Positions 6,248 through 14,083 of a stretch of 14,558 nt of DNA are shown one piece after another. The notes beneath the pieces were generated by a model, which did not search any database, had not been told where the DNA came from, and worked only from the letters and a program-made list of their open reading frames with translations. How positions within the stretch are numbered: the stretch's first letter is position 1; each line of letters starts with the position of its first letter. The DNA is taken from the NCBI GenBank assembly GCA_043778255.1, contig JAYWGN010000059.1, forward strand, positions 1 through 14,558, read 5' to 3'. This DNA is from JAYWGN01 sp043778255. GTDB lineage: Bacteria > Bacteroidota > Bacteroidia > Chitinophagales > Chitinophagaceae. A program made the translations under genes and the position numbers.

Positions 6248-7297
6248 TTACCACCTTACTAATGCACTGCCCCAAGTAAAGCCACTCCCAAAGGCTGCTA
6301 GGCATACCAAATCGCCTTGTTTTATTAAGCCATTTTGCCATGCTTCGCATAGTGCTATGGGTACACTTGCTGCTGTAGTGTTGCCATACTTTTGTATGTT
6401 ATTATACACTTGTTCGGGCTTTAAGCCTAGCTTTTGTTGTATGTATTGGCTTATACGTAAGTTAGCTTGGTGTGGTATTAGCATATCCAAATCGGCGGTT
6501 GTAAAGCCATTTTTTTCTAATGCTTCCATTATAACTTCTGGGAACTTCACCACTGCTTTTTTAAACACATGTTGCCCATCCATAAAAGGGAAATTTTGTG
6601 CATCATCCACCATATTGTGGCTCATAAACATTTGCCCTATTTCGGCATCGTCAAAGTTGGCTAATGTTTTATCGGTCCAGTAGTTGGCATGTGTACCGGG
6701 GTTGTACATAGCCAATATTTCGGCACTTTCACCATCGCTATGTAAGTGAGTGCTTAATATGCCTTGCCCATTGGCTGTAGTTGGCTGTACAATAACTGCA
6801 CCTGCACCATCGCCAAATATTACACTTACATTACGGCCACGGGTGGTAAAGTCCAATCCAAAGCTATGCTTTTCGCTACCTATTACTAGTATGTTTTTGT
6901 AAGTACCCGTTTTTATATATTGGTCGGCTATGCTAAGGGCATATATAAAGCCACTGCATTGGTTACGTATATCCAAAGCACCAATTTCCTTCATTTGTAA
7001 GGCACGTTGTACTAGTACACCACAACCAGGAAAATAATAATCGGGGCTGAGCGTAGCAAATATTATAAAGTCAACATCTTGTGCCGTTATGTTAGCCCTT
7101 TCAATAGCAACTTTAGCGGCTTCTACACCCATTGTAGTAGTGGTTTCTTGAGTACGGTGTGCATAGCGCCGTTCTTGTATGCCAGTACGTTCTTGTATCC
7201 AAGCATCGTTGGTTTCCATGTATTGGGTAAGGTCGTTGTTGGTTACTACATTAGTAGGTACGTACATTCCTATACCAGCAATTTTTGATTGTAACAT
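6248..7297 (-). CDS. fabH: 3-oxoacyl-[acyl-carrier-protein] synthase III (KASIII, 349 aa)
   Basis: Condensing enzyme of the thiolase fold. It shows the N-terminal IAGIGMYVPTNVVTN..DL and WI..RTGI..R (33-43), active-site C114 in IRNQCSGFIYAL, H276 in IPHQANLRI, and N306 in KYGNTTAASVP; the Cys-His-Asn triad is complete. The C-terminus (FGSGFTWGSALVRW) is typical. FabH joins acetyl-CoA or another short acyl-CoA starter to malonyl-ACP to begin fatty acid synthesis. At 349 aa it is about 30 residues longer than E. coli FabH; the extra sequence is at ~198-240 (NYWTDKTLANFDDAEI, then MFMSHNMVDD) near the lid region. Such longer forms occur in Bacteroidota as KASIII paralogues. It is not next to plsX, rpmF or other fab genes here, so it may be the housekeeping enzyme or a secondary starter-unit synthase. 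Confidence 0.92.
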   Translation of the reverse strand: MLQSKIAGIGMYVPTNVVTNNDLTQYMETNDAWIQERTGIQERRYAHRTQETTTTMGVEAAKVAIERANITAQDVDFIIFATLSPDYYFPGCGVLVQRALQMKEIGALDIRNQCSGFIYALSIADQYIKTGTYKNILVIGSEKHSFGLDFTTRGRNVSVIFGDGAGAVIVQPTTANGQGILSTHLHSDGESAEILAMYNPGTHANYWTDKTLANFDDAEIGQMFMSHNMVDDAQNFPFMDGQHVFKKAVVKFPEVIMEALEKNGFTTADLDMLIPHQANLRISQYIQQKLGLKPEQVYNNIQKYGNTTAASVPIALCEAWQNGLIKQGDLVCLAAFGSGFTWGSALVRW

Positions 7298-7373
7298 TTA
7301 TTTTGTTTGTTTTGAGTGAGCAGTATTTATCGTTTTTATTTGTGTGCAACTTATATTAATTACTAATAACAAA

Positions 7374-7994
7374 TTACACAACTTTATATTTTTTTAATGG
7401 GCGCAAATATTGTATGCCTTTATGGGTATAAAACCTTACTTGCAATTGGCTATAAGTACCATTTGCCGTAAGGCCATTTACCTCAAAGTGCAAATGTGGA
7501 AATGCGGTATAACCAGTATTGCCCGTTTTGCCAATTATTTGCCCAGCTGTTACAGTATCGCCTATATTAACTAATGTTCCTTTGTATTGCAAATGCCAAT
7601 ACATAGCTTGGCTACCATCGTTGTGTTGTATTATTATATGGTTGCCATCGTTAAGGTATTTTTCATTTAATCCGCCAATTTTACTATTGCTATATGCAGC
7701 AGTAACTATTCCACCACGGGCTGCACATATTGTTGTGCCTAGCTTTGCATTAAAGTCCAAAGCTATTTCGCCTTTGTGGCTAAGTTTGCTATAAGCAGCT
7801 TGTACTACTTTATGTTTGGTGCCAATAATAAATGGCAATTGGTATATAAAACTTTTATCCTGAGGGGAATTGGGGTAGTTTTTGTTATGTACTACTTGGC
7901 TTACAGGTGGGGCTTGGGCTATGGCATTGCCATACACTATTATTAGTACTATGGTATATAATATTGATTGTAGCAAAGCTTTATTTTTACACAA
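7374..7994 (-). CDS. secreted M23 (LytM-type) metallopeptidase (206 aa, TTG start)
   Basis: An N-terminal signal peptide (hydrophobic SILYTIVLIIVYG, probable cleavage AIA|QAPP after A26) is followed by a single LytM domain. Zinc ligands and catalytic residues are visible: H73 and D80 in SHKGEIALDF, H134 in YWHL, and H167/H169 in FPHLHFEVNG. Between them lie AARGGIVTAA and IGDTVTAGQIIGKTGNTG, the usual beta-sheet core. Active members cut peptidoglycan cross-links in the periplasm; all catalytic positions seem present. No ATG lies upstream in this frame before a stop, and none within the signal peptide, so the start must be a TTG (7994, or less likely the TTG at residue 7). It is separated from fabH by 76 bp and probably transcribed from the divergent region 7995-8121. 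Confidence 0.88.
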   Translation of the reverse strand: MCKNKALLQSILYTIVLIIVYGNAIAQAPPVSQVVHNKNYPNSPQDKSFIYQLPFIIGTKHKVVQAAYSKLSHKGEIALDFNAKLGTTICAARGGIVTAAYSNSKIGGLNEKYLNDGNHIIIQHNDGSQAMYWHLQYKGTLVNIGDTVTAGQIIGKTGNTGYTAFPHLHFEVNGLTANGTYSQLQVRFYTHKGIQYLRPLKKYKVV

Positions 7995-8093
7995 TTTACA
8001 ATAAGTTTGTTTACTAAGTTATTTTGTTAGGTAAAATGATAAACAATATTAATTTTTGCATTTATCAAGTAAAAAAAAGTTGGTGTATTACTG

Positions 8094-8101
8094 TATTTTT
8101 G
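8094..8101 (+). promoter_or_regulatory. Bacteroidota-type -7 box for the YcxB-like gene
   Basis: TATTTTTG fits TAnnTTTG and lies 20 bp before the ATG at 8122, in the 127-bp divergent gap. A -33 TTG at correct spacing is not obvious; a TTG at 8080-8082 is too close. Confidence 0.4.
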
Positions 8102-8121
8102 CAAAATAAATAAATAACAAT

Positions 8122-8595
8122 ATGACTATAAGTTATGGCTACGATAAACCAAAAGTGTTGCAGGCTTTACGCTATCATTTTATTAATAAAAATGATATAC
8201 GTATTTTACTTATAGCCGTAAATATATTAGCATTGGCATCGGGTATTTTGTATTATTTTAAAATGATATTGCCTACAGTTTTTATACTCACCTCTTTACT
8301 TTGGATTGTACTTATGTTAGTATTTTGGATGTTTATGCCGAGGCTTATTTATAGCCGTACTAAATCATTTAAAGATAAATTTATAACCATTATAGACCAT
8401 AATGAAATAGAATTGCAGCAAGAACTCGGTAGCCGTACTTGGAGCTATAGCCAATTTCAAAGTTGGTTCGAAAGTCCGTATTTTTTCCATTTGTATGTAG
8501 GAGCTAATTCTTTTTTTATACTACCTAAAGATGCTTTTACAATGGAACAAGTGCAACAAGCTAGAGATATTTTTAAAAATAAAATAGTAAAATAA
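8122..8595 (+). CDS. YcxB-like membrane protein (157 aa)
   Basis: Two hydrophobic segments (about residues 26-46, DIRILLIAVNILALASGILYY; and 50-73, containing FILTSLLWIVLMLVFWMFM) are followed by a soluble C-terminal domain. That domain has the YcxB-like pattern: an acidic strand IDHNEIELQQELGSRTWSYSQF, then W-F-E-S, and FHLYVGANSFFILPKDAF near the end. The family is widespread and has no established function. It is the only plus-strand gene in the window and is convergent with the glycosyltransferase gene. Confidence 0.75.
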   Translation: MTISYGYDKPKVLQALRYHFINKNDIRILLIAVNILALASGILYYFKMILPTVFILTSLLWIVLMLVFWMFMPRLIYSRTKSFKDKFITIIDHNEIELQQELGSRTWSYSQFQSWFESPYFFHLYVGANSFFILPKDAFTMEQVQQARDIFKNKIVK

Positions 8596-8645
8596 AATAG
8601 CATTAGGGGTTATATAATGTGTAGAACTGTTGAACCATACTTATT

Positions 8646-8672
8646 AAAAAACACAAACTAACTATGTTTTTT
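8646..8672. terminator. possible AT-rich bidirectional terminator between convergent genes
   Basis: aaaaaaca (8646-8653) and tgtttttt (8665-8672) can pair over 8 bp with an 11-nt loop, in the 106-bp gap between convergent genes, with A-run on one side and T-run on the other. The stem is weak, with only one C-G pair. Confidence 0.3.
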
Positions 8673-8701
8673 TAACATGTAAAATTAAAAAAGTTGTATG
8701 G

Positions 8702-10225
8702 CTATTTAGCTATTACTACATTTTTGTAGTAATAAATTACAAAATAATTTACTAAGTAGTTGTTGCGAATATTATAAAGTGTATCAATACTTGTGGGTAA
8801 TTTATTTTGCAGAAATGCAAATTCGCTAACAGCATAAGTATAGTTAGATGGCTTTACTATAAAGGCATTGATTGGTTTGTTAGTATAATTTACTTTGTTG
8901 TTCCACCAATAATATTGGTGTATTTTATCAATTGAGCCAAGTGCTATAATTGGTATATGCAATGGTTCGGCTATATAATGCCCCACATGTGCTGCCGGAA
9001 ACCAACCATTGCAAATTAATATTGCAGTATTGTCATTAACTCGGGTGGTTACTTTTTGCATTTGATTTTTCATACCTGACCAACCAACTAAATCGGCTGT
9101 AAAGTCATTGCTACCAAGGTTTGCAATATTTTTTTTGCCCAATGTTGTGGGCAAATATTTTATGCTAACTAGGCTTATGCTAATTACAAGTACATAAAAT
9201 AATATGGCTAATTTTATACTGTTGGGTAACAATGCTTTTGTTGAAATAGTAGGTAATTGTGCTAGCCACACTGCTGTTAGTAACATCATGGGTATAAATG
9301 CCTGACCTGTCCAGTGGGGTAATACTTGCTTAAATAGTGATATAATACTAGCCACTACAACAATAGGTAGTATACAACATATAAGCAGCTTATATTGTAG
9401 GTTATTTATTATAACTTTTTGTTGGCAATAAGCCCTTATAGCCCTTATAAATAGCCCTAAAAAAATGATGTTGGAATAAGCAATTTGTCCAATATTAAAT
9501 TGAAAAAAAGTAGTAAAATTAATAGGACTGTTAAGTACATTAACCCTACTACTATGGTAGGTAAATGTAATAAAATTATGTTTTATGTTCCAATACAGTA
9601 AAGGCATTGCAAAAGCACAACTTAGCAATATTGAAAAGTAGAATACTTTATGCTTACACCAATGCCTGTTATATAAAATGCAATATAACAAAAAGCCAAA
9701 CCATAAAAATACAGCATGTATTTTGCACATAAAGGCTAGACCAACCATTGTAGAAAAAGCATACAACCACATTACCTTAGGTATAGTTATTTGCTTAGTA
9801 CTAACTATGTGCAATGCTAAGTATAACCCAAGGGTATAAAACAGAACTTGTGGCGAATCGGGCAATATAAATGTACCTGCAATTATGCTTGTGTACAAAT
9901 TAGTGCTATAAAGTATAGCTGCATAGTAACCTGCCTTATAGCTATGTAATAGTTTGCCACAGCAATATACAACCCAAGTAGCAGCTGCCGCACATAGTAT
10001 AGCACCTAGCCTTATAGCTACATCTGTATTATATTGTAAGTTAATGGTAGTAAGCCTTATAAGCCATGCTACCATTGGCGGGTGGTCCAAATAATTAATT
10101 TGTAAGGTATTTGCAAACTGTCTATAATATACTTCATCCACACCTAGGTATATAGTGTTAGCAATTATAATACGTAGAGCACTTGAAATTATTATTACCC
10201 AAATTGTAGCTTTTTTGTAATTCAT
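8702..10225 (-). CDS. membrane glycosyltransferase, GT39/PMT-like family (507 aa)
   Basis: A GT-C fold enzyme with about 9-11 hydrophobic segments. The first periplasmic loop has the diagnostic acidic pair D30-E31 in LGVDEVYYRQF and the YLDHPPMVAWLI motif (46-55), followed by LPDSPQVLFYTLGLYLAL (from 121). This matches the dolichyl-phosphate-mannose/ArnT-like PMT_2 group, which transfers a sugar from a polyprenyl-phosphate donor to lipid or protein on the outer face of the inner membrane. The C-terminal ~130 residues form a soluble domain with a Tyr-rich tail. Donor and acceptor cannot be predicted. It follows the PAP2 phosphatase gene by 11 bp, so a common role in lipid-carrier-linked glycan chemistry is a reasonable inference. 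Confidence 0.85.
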   Translation of the reverse strand: MNYKKATIWVIIISSALRIIIANTIYLGVDEVYYRQFANTLQINYLDHPPMVAWLIRLTTINLQYNTDVAIRLGAILCAAAATWVVYCCGKLLHSYKAGYYAAILYSTNLYTSIIAGTFILPDSPQVLFYTLGLYLALHIVSTKQITIPKVMWLYAFSTMVGLAFMCKIHAVFLWFGFLLYCILYNRHWCKHKVFYFSILLSCAFAMPLLYWNIKHNFITFTYHSSRVNVLNSPINFTTFFQFNIGQIAYSNIIFLGLFIRAIRAYCQQKVIINNLQYKLLICCILPIVVVASIISLFKQVLPHWTGQAFIPMMLLTAVWLAQLPTISTKALLPNSIKLAILFYVLVISISLVSIKYLPTTLGKKNIANLGSNDFTADLVGWSGMKNQMQKVTTRVNDNTAILICNGWFPAAHVGHYIAEPLHIPIIALGSIDKIHQYYWWNNKVNYTNKPINAFIVKPSNYTYAVSEFAFLQNKLPTSIDTLYNIRNNYLVNYFVIYYYKNVVIAK

Positions 10226-10236
10226 ACTTTTATCAT

Positions 10237-10896
10237 CTACATTATAGTTTTATATTTTTTACCTTTTGAATACATTTTTACTTTGTTATTAGGCACAAAT
10301 AACTTGACAATTAGCCAACTACTCAAAGTGCCTAGTACAGCCCCTGCCAGTACATCTTCTACAAAATGATGACCTAGGTAAACCCTACTATAGCCTACCA
10401 ATACTGCTATAATAAACAAACCAACTTGTACCAATTTGCCTTTATAAATATGGCATAATATAAATGCACATGCAAAAGCCGTTGTGGTATGCCCCGATGG
10501 AAAACTTGTGTATCCACCATGGGCGTTGGTCAATATGGATTCGTAAATTGTGTTATTAAAAAACTCCCTAGGTCTTGGTAGGTTAAATATTTTTTTTAAA
10601 AATTGAGCTAATAAACCTGATACTATAAATGCCAATAACAATTGTATACCAACTATTGTAGTTCTATTATTTAAAATATATAAAAAGGATAAACCTACAG
10701 CAAAATAACCATTACCTAAAAAACTGATACAAGTAAAAACTATATTTGAAAAACGGAAATGAGAAAAATTGACTACACTAATAAAAAGGTTATTACTACC
10801 AATCCAAATACAAATATTTGCCGTTATAATTACAAATACTATTGTAAGAAAAGTAAATGGTTTACTATACCAATATGATTTTAGGTTAACTAACAT
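10237..10896 (-). CDS. PAP2-family membrane phosphatase (219 aa)
   Basis: All three motifs of the PAP2 acid phosphatase family are seen: K101-x6-R108-P109 (KKIFNLPRP), P133-S134-G135-H136 (SFPSGHTTTAF) and S170-R171-x5-H177-x3-D181 (SRVYLGHHFVED). Five to six hydrophobic segments surround them. Members remove phosphate from phosphatidic acid, phosphatidylglycerol phosphate or undecaprenyl pyrophosphate, with the active site on the periplasmic side. The substrate here is unknown; placement just ahead of a polyprenyl-phosphate-sugar-dependent glycosyltransferase favours a lipid carrier. A perfect 11-bp inverted repeat lies 3-26 bp before the ATG. Confidence 0.9.
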   Translation of the reverse strand: MLVNLKSYWYSKPFTFLTIVFVIITANICIWIGSNNLFISVVNFSHFRFSNIVFTCISFLGNGYFAVGLSFLYILNNRTTIVGIQLLLAFIVSGLLAQFLKKIFNLPRPREFFNNTIYESILTNAHGGYTSFPSGHTTTAFACAFILCHIYKGKLVQVGLFIIAVLVGYSRVYLGHHFVEDVLAGAVLGTLSSWLIVKLFVPNNKVKMYSKGKKYKTIM

Positions 10897-10898
10897 GT

Positions 10899-10922
10899 AT
10901 TGTTTTATTAAAATAAAACAAT
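10899..10922. promoter_or_regulatory. perfect 11-bp dyad just upstream of the PAP2 gene
   Basis: attgttttatt (10899-10909) and its exact reverse complement (10912-10922) are separated by two bases, with the edge 2 bp from the PAP2 start codon at 10896. The near-zero loop argues for a protein-binding dyad rather than an RNA hairpin; it could be an operator or simply AT-rich chance. It also lies in the 108-bp gap downstream of polA but has no T-tract that would make it a terminator. Confidence 0.4.
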
Positions 10923-11004
10923 GATTGTTAACACATTATTTACTAATTGTTATATTGTTGTATCACATTGAATTTAAGTATTATTTTACTCAACCTTTGC
11001 TTTA

Positions 11005-13890
11005 CTAATGAGCCTCTAACCAATTACTACCTTCGCCACACTCGGCTATTACTGGCACTCCATTTGGCAATACCATTGCCGTTTGCATATTGGCTAATAT
11101 TAACGATTTTAGGGTAGCAACCTCGCTAAGGTGGGTGTCAAATATAAGTTCATCGTGTACCTGCAATATCATTTTACTTTTAAGGTTTGCCTGTTGCATG
11201 GCAGCATCTATTTTTATCATGGCTAGCTTTATCATATCGGCTGCAGTGCCTTGTATAGGGCTGTTTATGGCATTACGCTCTGCAAAGCCACGTACGGTAA
11301 AGTTGCTACTATTTATATCTGCCAACCATCGTTTACGCCCCATAAGTGTTTGTACATAGCCGTTTTCTTTAGCAAAATTTATAGTATCATCCATATACTT
11401 TTGTATGCCTGTAAATTCTCTTTTGTAATTGTCAATTATTTCTTTTGCTTCACTACGGCTAATGCCTAAGTTTTCGGCTAGGCCAAATGCACCTTGCCCG
11501 TATATAATACCAAAGTTTACACTTTTGGCTTTGTACCTCATTTCTTTAGTAACATCGGCTTCGGCTACATTATATACTTTGGCTGCTGTGGCAGTATGTA
11601 TATCTTTACCGTCTATAAATGCTTGGCACATGGCAGGGTCGCCACTTATGGCAGCTACTATGCGTAACTCTATTTGGCTATAATCGGCACTTAAAAATGT
11701 GTAGTCCGTATTACGTGGTATAAATGCTTTTCGTATCTCTCTACCTTTAGGTGTACGTACTGGTATATTTTGCAAGTTAGGGTTTACACTACTCAGCCTA
11801 CCAGTAACCGCTATGGCTTGTGAGTAGGAAGTATGCACCCTACCTGTTTTGCTATTAACCATTGTAGGTAAGGCTTGTACGTAAGTATTGTTAAGTTTGG
11901 TAAGTTCCCTAAATGCTAATATATCATCTACTATTTTGTGTTGTTTGGCTAGTTTGGTTAGTACATCTTCGCCGGTTGCATACTGCCCAGTTTTAGTTTT
12001 TTTGGCTTTGGGGTCAAGCTTTAGGTGGTCAAACAGTACTTCGCCTAGTTGCTTTGGGCTAGCCAAATTAAACTTAATACCTGCTTGGCTGTACACACTT
12101 TGCTCGGCTATATCCGCTTCTTGTTGTAGTTCTTTTTCGTAATTATTTAAAAATTCAACGTCAATTTTTACACCTTCATATTCCATATTTGCCAATACTT
12201 TTACTAGTGGGTTTTCTACTTCGTAAAATACTTTTTCCACCTCTTTTTGTGTAAGTGTAGGTAATAAAATGTGTTTGAGTTGTAGGGTTATATCCGCATC
12301 CTCGGCAGCATATTCTTTTACTGTTTCTATATCTACACTCCGCATATCGGCTTGGTTTACGCCTTTTTTGCCTATTAATTCTGTAATAGATATGGGGTTA
12401 TAGTTGAGGTATTGCATAGCCATAGCATCCATACTACGTTTGCCCTCAGGCTCTGTTACATAGTGCATAAGCATAGTGTCTAGTATACCTCCTGCTATAG
12501 TAACATCATAATTTTTAAGTACTAGCAAATCATACTTAATATTTTGCCCTACCCATGTTATATTTTTGTTGGCAAATAGTGGCTGTAATACATATAGTAT
12601 TTCTTTTACTTCAGTTTGATTTTCGGGGCAAGGTATATAGTATGCATTTGCTTTTTGGTAGCTAAAGCTAATGCCTACCAACTCACAAGCCATTGCATCG
12701 AGTCCTGTGGTTTCGGTATCCATACATATTTCAGCTTGTTGTAAAAGTAGGGTTACCAGGTTTTCAATTTCTGCTTTAGATTGTATTAAAGTATAGGTAT
12801 GTTCAGTAGTGTTAATGGTTGCAAATGCAACTCCGCCCTCCAAGGCGGGATTTTGGGCTAAATTATCTGGTATTTCAATTTTAGAATCAATGTTTGGGTT
12901 TGCTAAAAAAATACTTTTATCTACTTGGGGTGTTGCTAAACTCCCCCCTTGGGGGGTGGGGGGGCTAAATAAATCTAACTGCCCTTCAGTTTGTGGTGTT
13001 GGTGCATTACCTATTTCTACATCTAATAAACGCTTTGCCATAGTTCTAAATTCTAGCTCTTCAAACACTTGTATAAGCTCATCTTTATGCCAATCACTCA
13101 CTTTAAAATCAGCCTCATTAAACTGGCAGGGTACATTTAGTATTATAGTTGCTAACTTTTTACTCATAATAGCCGAGGCTCTACCCGCTGTTATTTTTTC
13201 TCCCATTTTACCTTTTATATGCTGTGCATTATCTAGCACATTTTCTAGGGTATCGTACTCGGCTAATAATTTAGCTGCAGTTTTTTCACCCACACCAGGT
13301 ATGCCCGGTATATTGTCCACAGCATCGCCCATAAGGCCTAGCATATCTATTACCTGGTCCACTCTTTTTATACCCCATTTGGCACATACCTCTTTGGGTC
13401 CCATTATTTCTACATCGCCACCTTGGTAGCCCGGTTTGTATATTTTTATGGTATCGCTTACTAGCTGCCCATAGTCCTTATCTGGCGTTACCATAAGTAC
13501 CTCGTAACCCGCTGCACTAGCCTGTTTGGCTAGTGTGCCTACTATATCATCGGCTTCGTAACCTGTAACTTCTATTATGGGTATATCCAATGCTTTTACT
13601 ATACGTTTTATATCGGGTATGGCTAGTAGCAAATCCTCTGGGGCTTCTTGTCTATTGGCTTTATAATCGGCAAAGTCAACATGCCTTTCGGTTTCGCCCT
13701 TACTATCAAAACATATTGCTATATGGCTCGGTTTTTGGTTTTTGAGTAGGTCAATTATGGCATTTGTAAATCCAAATTGTGCATTGGTATTTTTGCCTTT
13801 GCTAGTAATACGAGGGCTACGTATAAGGGCATAATATGCCCTAAAAATAATGGCAAAAGCATCTACCAAAAATAATTTTTTTTGTTCCAT
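11005..13890 (-). CDS. polA: DNA polymerase I (961 aa)
   Basis: Three domains in order. The 5'-3' exonuclease (1-~290) has LFLVDAFAIIFRAYYAL, YEADDIVGTLA (111-121), TPDKDYGQLV, and the GDAVDNIPGIPGVGEKTA helix-hairpin-helix loop (188-205). The 3'-5' exonuclease (~360-560) has D391/E393 in MDTETTGLD, QNIKYDLLVL and EYAAEDADITLQL, so proofreading looks intact. The polymerase has TGRLSSVNPNLQNIP, motif A D736 in LSADYSQIELRI, the O-helix RYKAKSVNFGIIYG with F793, and motif C QVHDELIF (H912-D913-E914). It works in Okazaki fragment maturation and repair synthesis. The linker at ~295-360 is longer and more proline/glycine-rich than in most PolA proteins because it carries two in-frame palindromic elements. 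Confidence 0.97.
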   Translation of the reverse strand: MEQKKLFLVDAFAIIFRAYYALIRSPRITSKGKNTNAQFGFTNAIIDLLKNQKPSHIAICFDSKGETERHVDFADYKANRQEAPEDLLLAIPDIKRIVKALDIPIIEVTGYEADDIVGTLAKQASAAGYEVLMVTPDKDYGQLVSDTIKIYKPGYQGGDVEIMGPKEVCAKWGIKRVDQVIDMLGLMGDAVDNIPGIPGVGEKTAAKLLAEYDTLENVLDNAQHIKGKMGEKITAGRASAIMSKKLATIILNVPCQFNEADFKVSDWHKDELIQVFEELEFRTMAKRLLDVEIGNAPTPQTEGQLDLFSPPTPQGGSLATPQVDKSIFLANPNIDSKIEIPDNLAQNPALEGGVAFATINTTEHTYTLIQSKAEIENLVTLLLQQAEICMDTETTGLDAMACELVGISFSYQKANAYYIPCPENQTEVKEILYVLQPLFANKNITWVGQNIKYDLLVLKNYDVTIAGGILDTMLMHYVTEPEGKRSMDAMAMQYLNYNPISITELIGKKGVNQADMRSVDIETVKEYAAEDADITLQLKHILLPTLTQKEVEKVFYEVENPLVKVLANMEYEGVKIDVEFLNNYEKELQQEADIAEQSVYSQAGIKFNLASPKQLGEVLFDHLKLDPKAKKTKTGQYATGEDVLTKLAKQHKIVDDILAFRELTKLNNTYVQALPTMVNSKTGRVHTSYSQAIAVTGRLSSVNPNLQNIPVRTPKGREIRKAFIPRNTDYTFLSADYSQIELRIVAAISGDPAMCQAFIDGKDIHTATAAKVYNVAEADVTKEMRYKAKSVNFGIIYGQGAFGLAENLGISRSEAKEIIDNYKREFTGIQKYMDDTINFAKENGYVQTLMGRKRWLADINSSNFTVRGFAERNAINSPIQGTAADMIKLAMIKIDAAMQQANLKSKMILQVHDELIFDTHLSEVATLKSLILANMQTAMVLPNGVPVIAECGEGSNWLEAH
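12831..12850. repeat. in-frame palindromic element in polA (second)
   Basis: ccgcc (12833-12837), a 6-nt loop, ggcgg (12844-12848), GC-rich against its surroundings. It is translated as NPALEGGVA at residues 347-355, just before the 3'-5' exonuclease domain. Confidence 0.65.
12941..12965. repeat. in-frame palindromic element in polA (first)
   Basis: cccccc (12943-12948), tt, gggggg (12951-12956), followed by a further G-run. It is translated as SPPTPQGGSL at residues 309-318 in the linker after the 5' nuclease domain. It resembles the element at 2389-2417 (cctccc..ggaggg with a GGxGGG-type product). Confidence 0.7.
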
Positions 13891-13982
13891 ACCGCAATGT
13901 AGTACTTTTTGTTTTTTTGGTAAAATACTTATGGTATAAAATAGGGAAAGGATTTTTAATTATTTAGGGTTTCAGTTGTTAT

Positions 13983-14083
13983 GCCAACCAATTGCAGGTG
14001 GTTTTTACTCCAACCAATTACATGGGTTGTAATGCCAACCAATTACATGTGTTGTAATGCCAACCAATTTCATTGGCTGTAAT
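13983..14083. repeat. four tandem copies of a 25-bp minisatellite
   Basis: Copies begin at 13983, 14009, 14034 and 14059 (spacing 26, 25, 25) on the pattern gccaaccaattNcatgggtt followed by gtaat. The first copy is the most divergent. Two more pairs of the same unit occur at 14231/14256 and 14460/14485, each at the head of a longer repeat. Confidence 0.85.

Noticed and set aside
7860..7885. G-rich stretch (cctgaggggaattgggg) in the M23 gene that recalls the in-frame elements
   Set aside because: No inverted repeat is present and the encoded PNSPQD could be native sequence.
12809..13429. 206-codon frame on the plus strand opposite polA
   Set aside because: It is a shadow of the strongly supported polA coding frame; its sequence has no recognisable domain and a composition expected of an antisense frame.
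13515..13535. 8-bp hairpin cactagcc/ggctagtg inside polA
   Set aside because: It encodes ordinary conserved-length PolA sequence (LAKQASAAG) with no sign of insertion, so it is treated as chance rather than another palindromic element.
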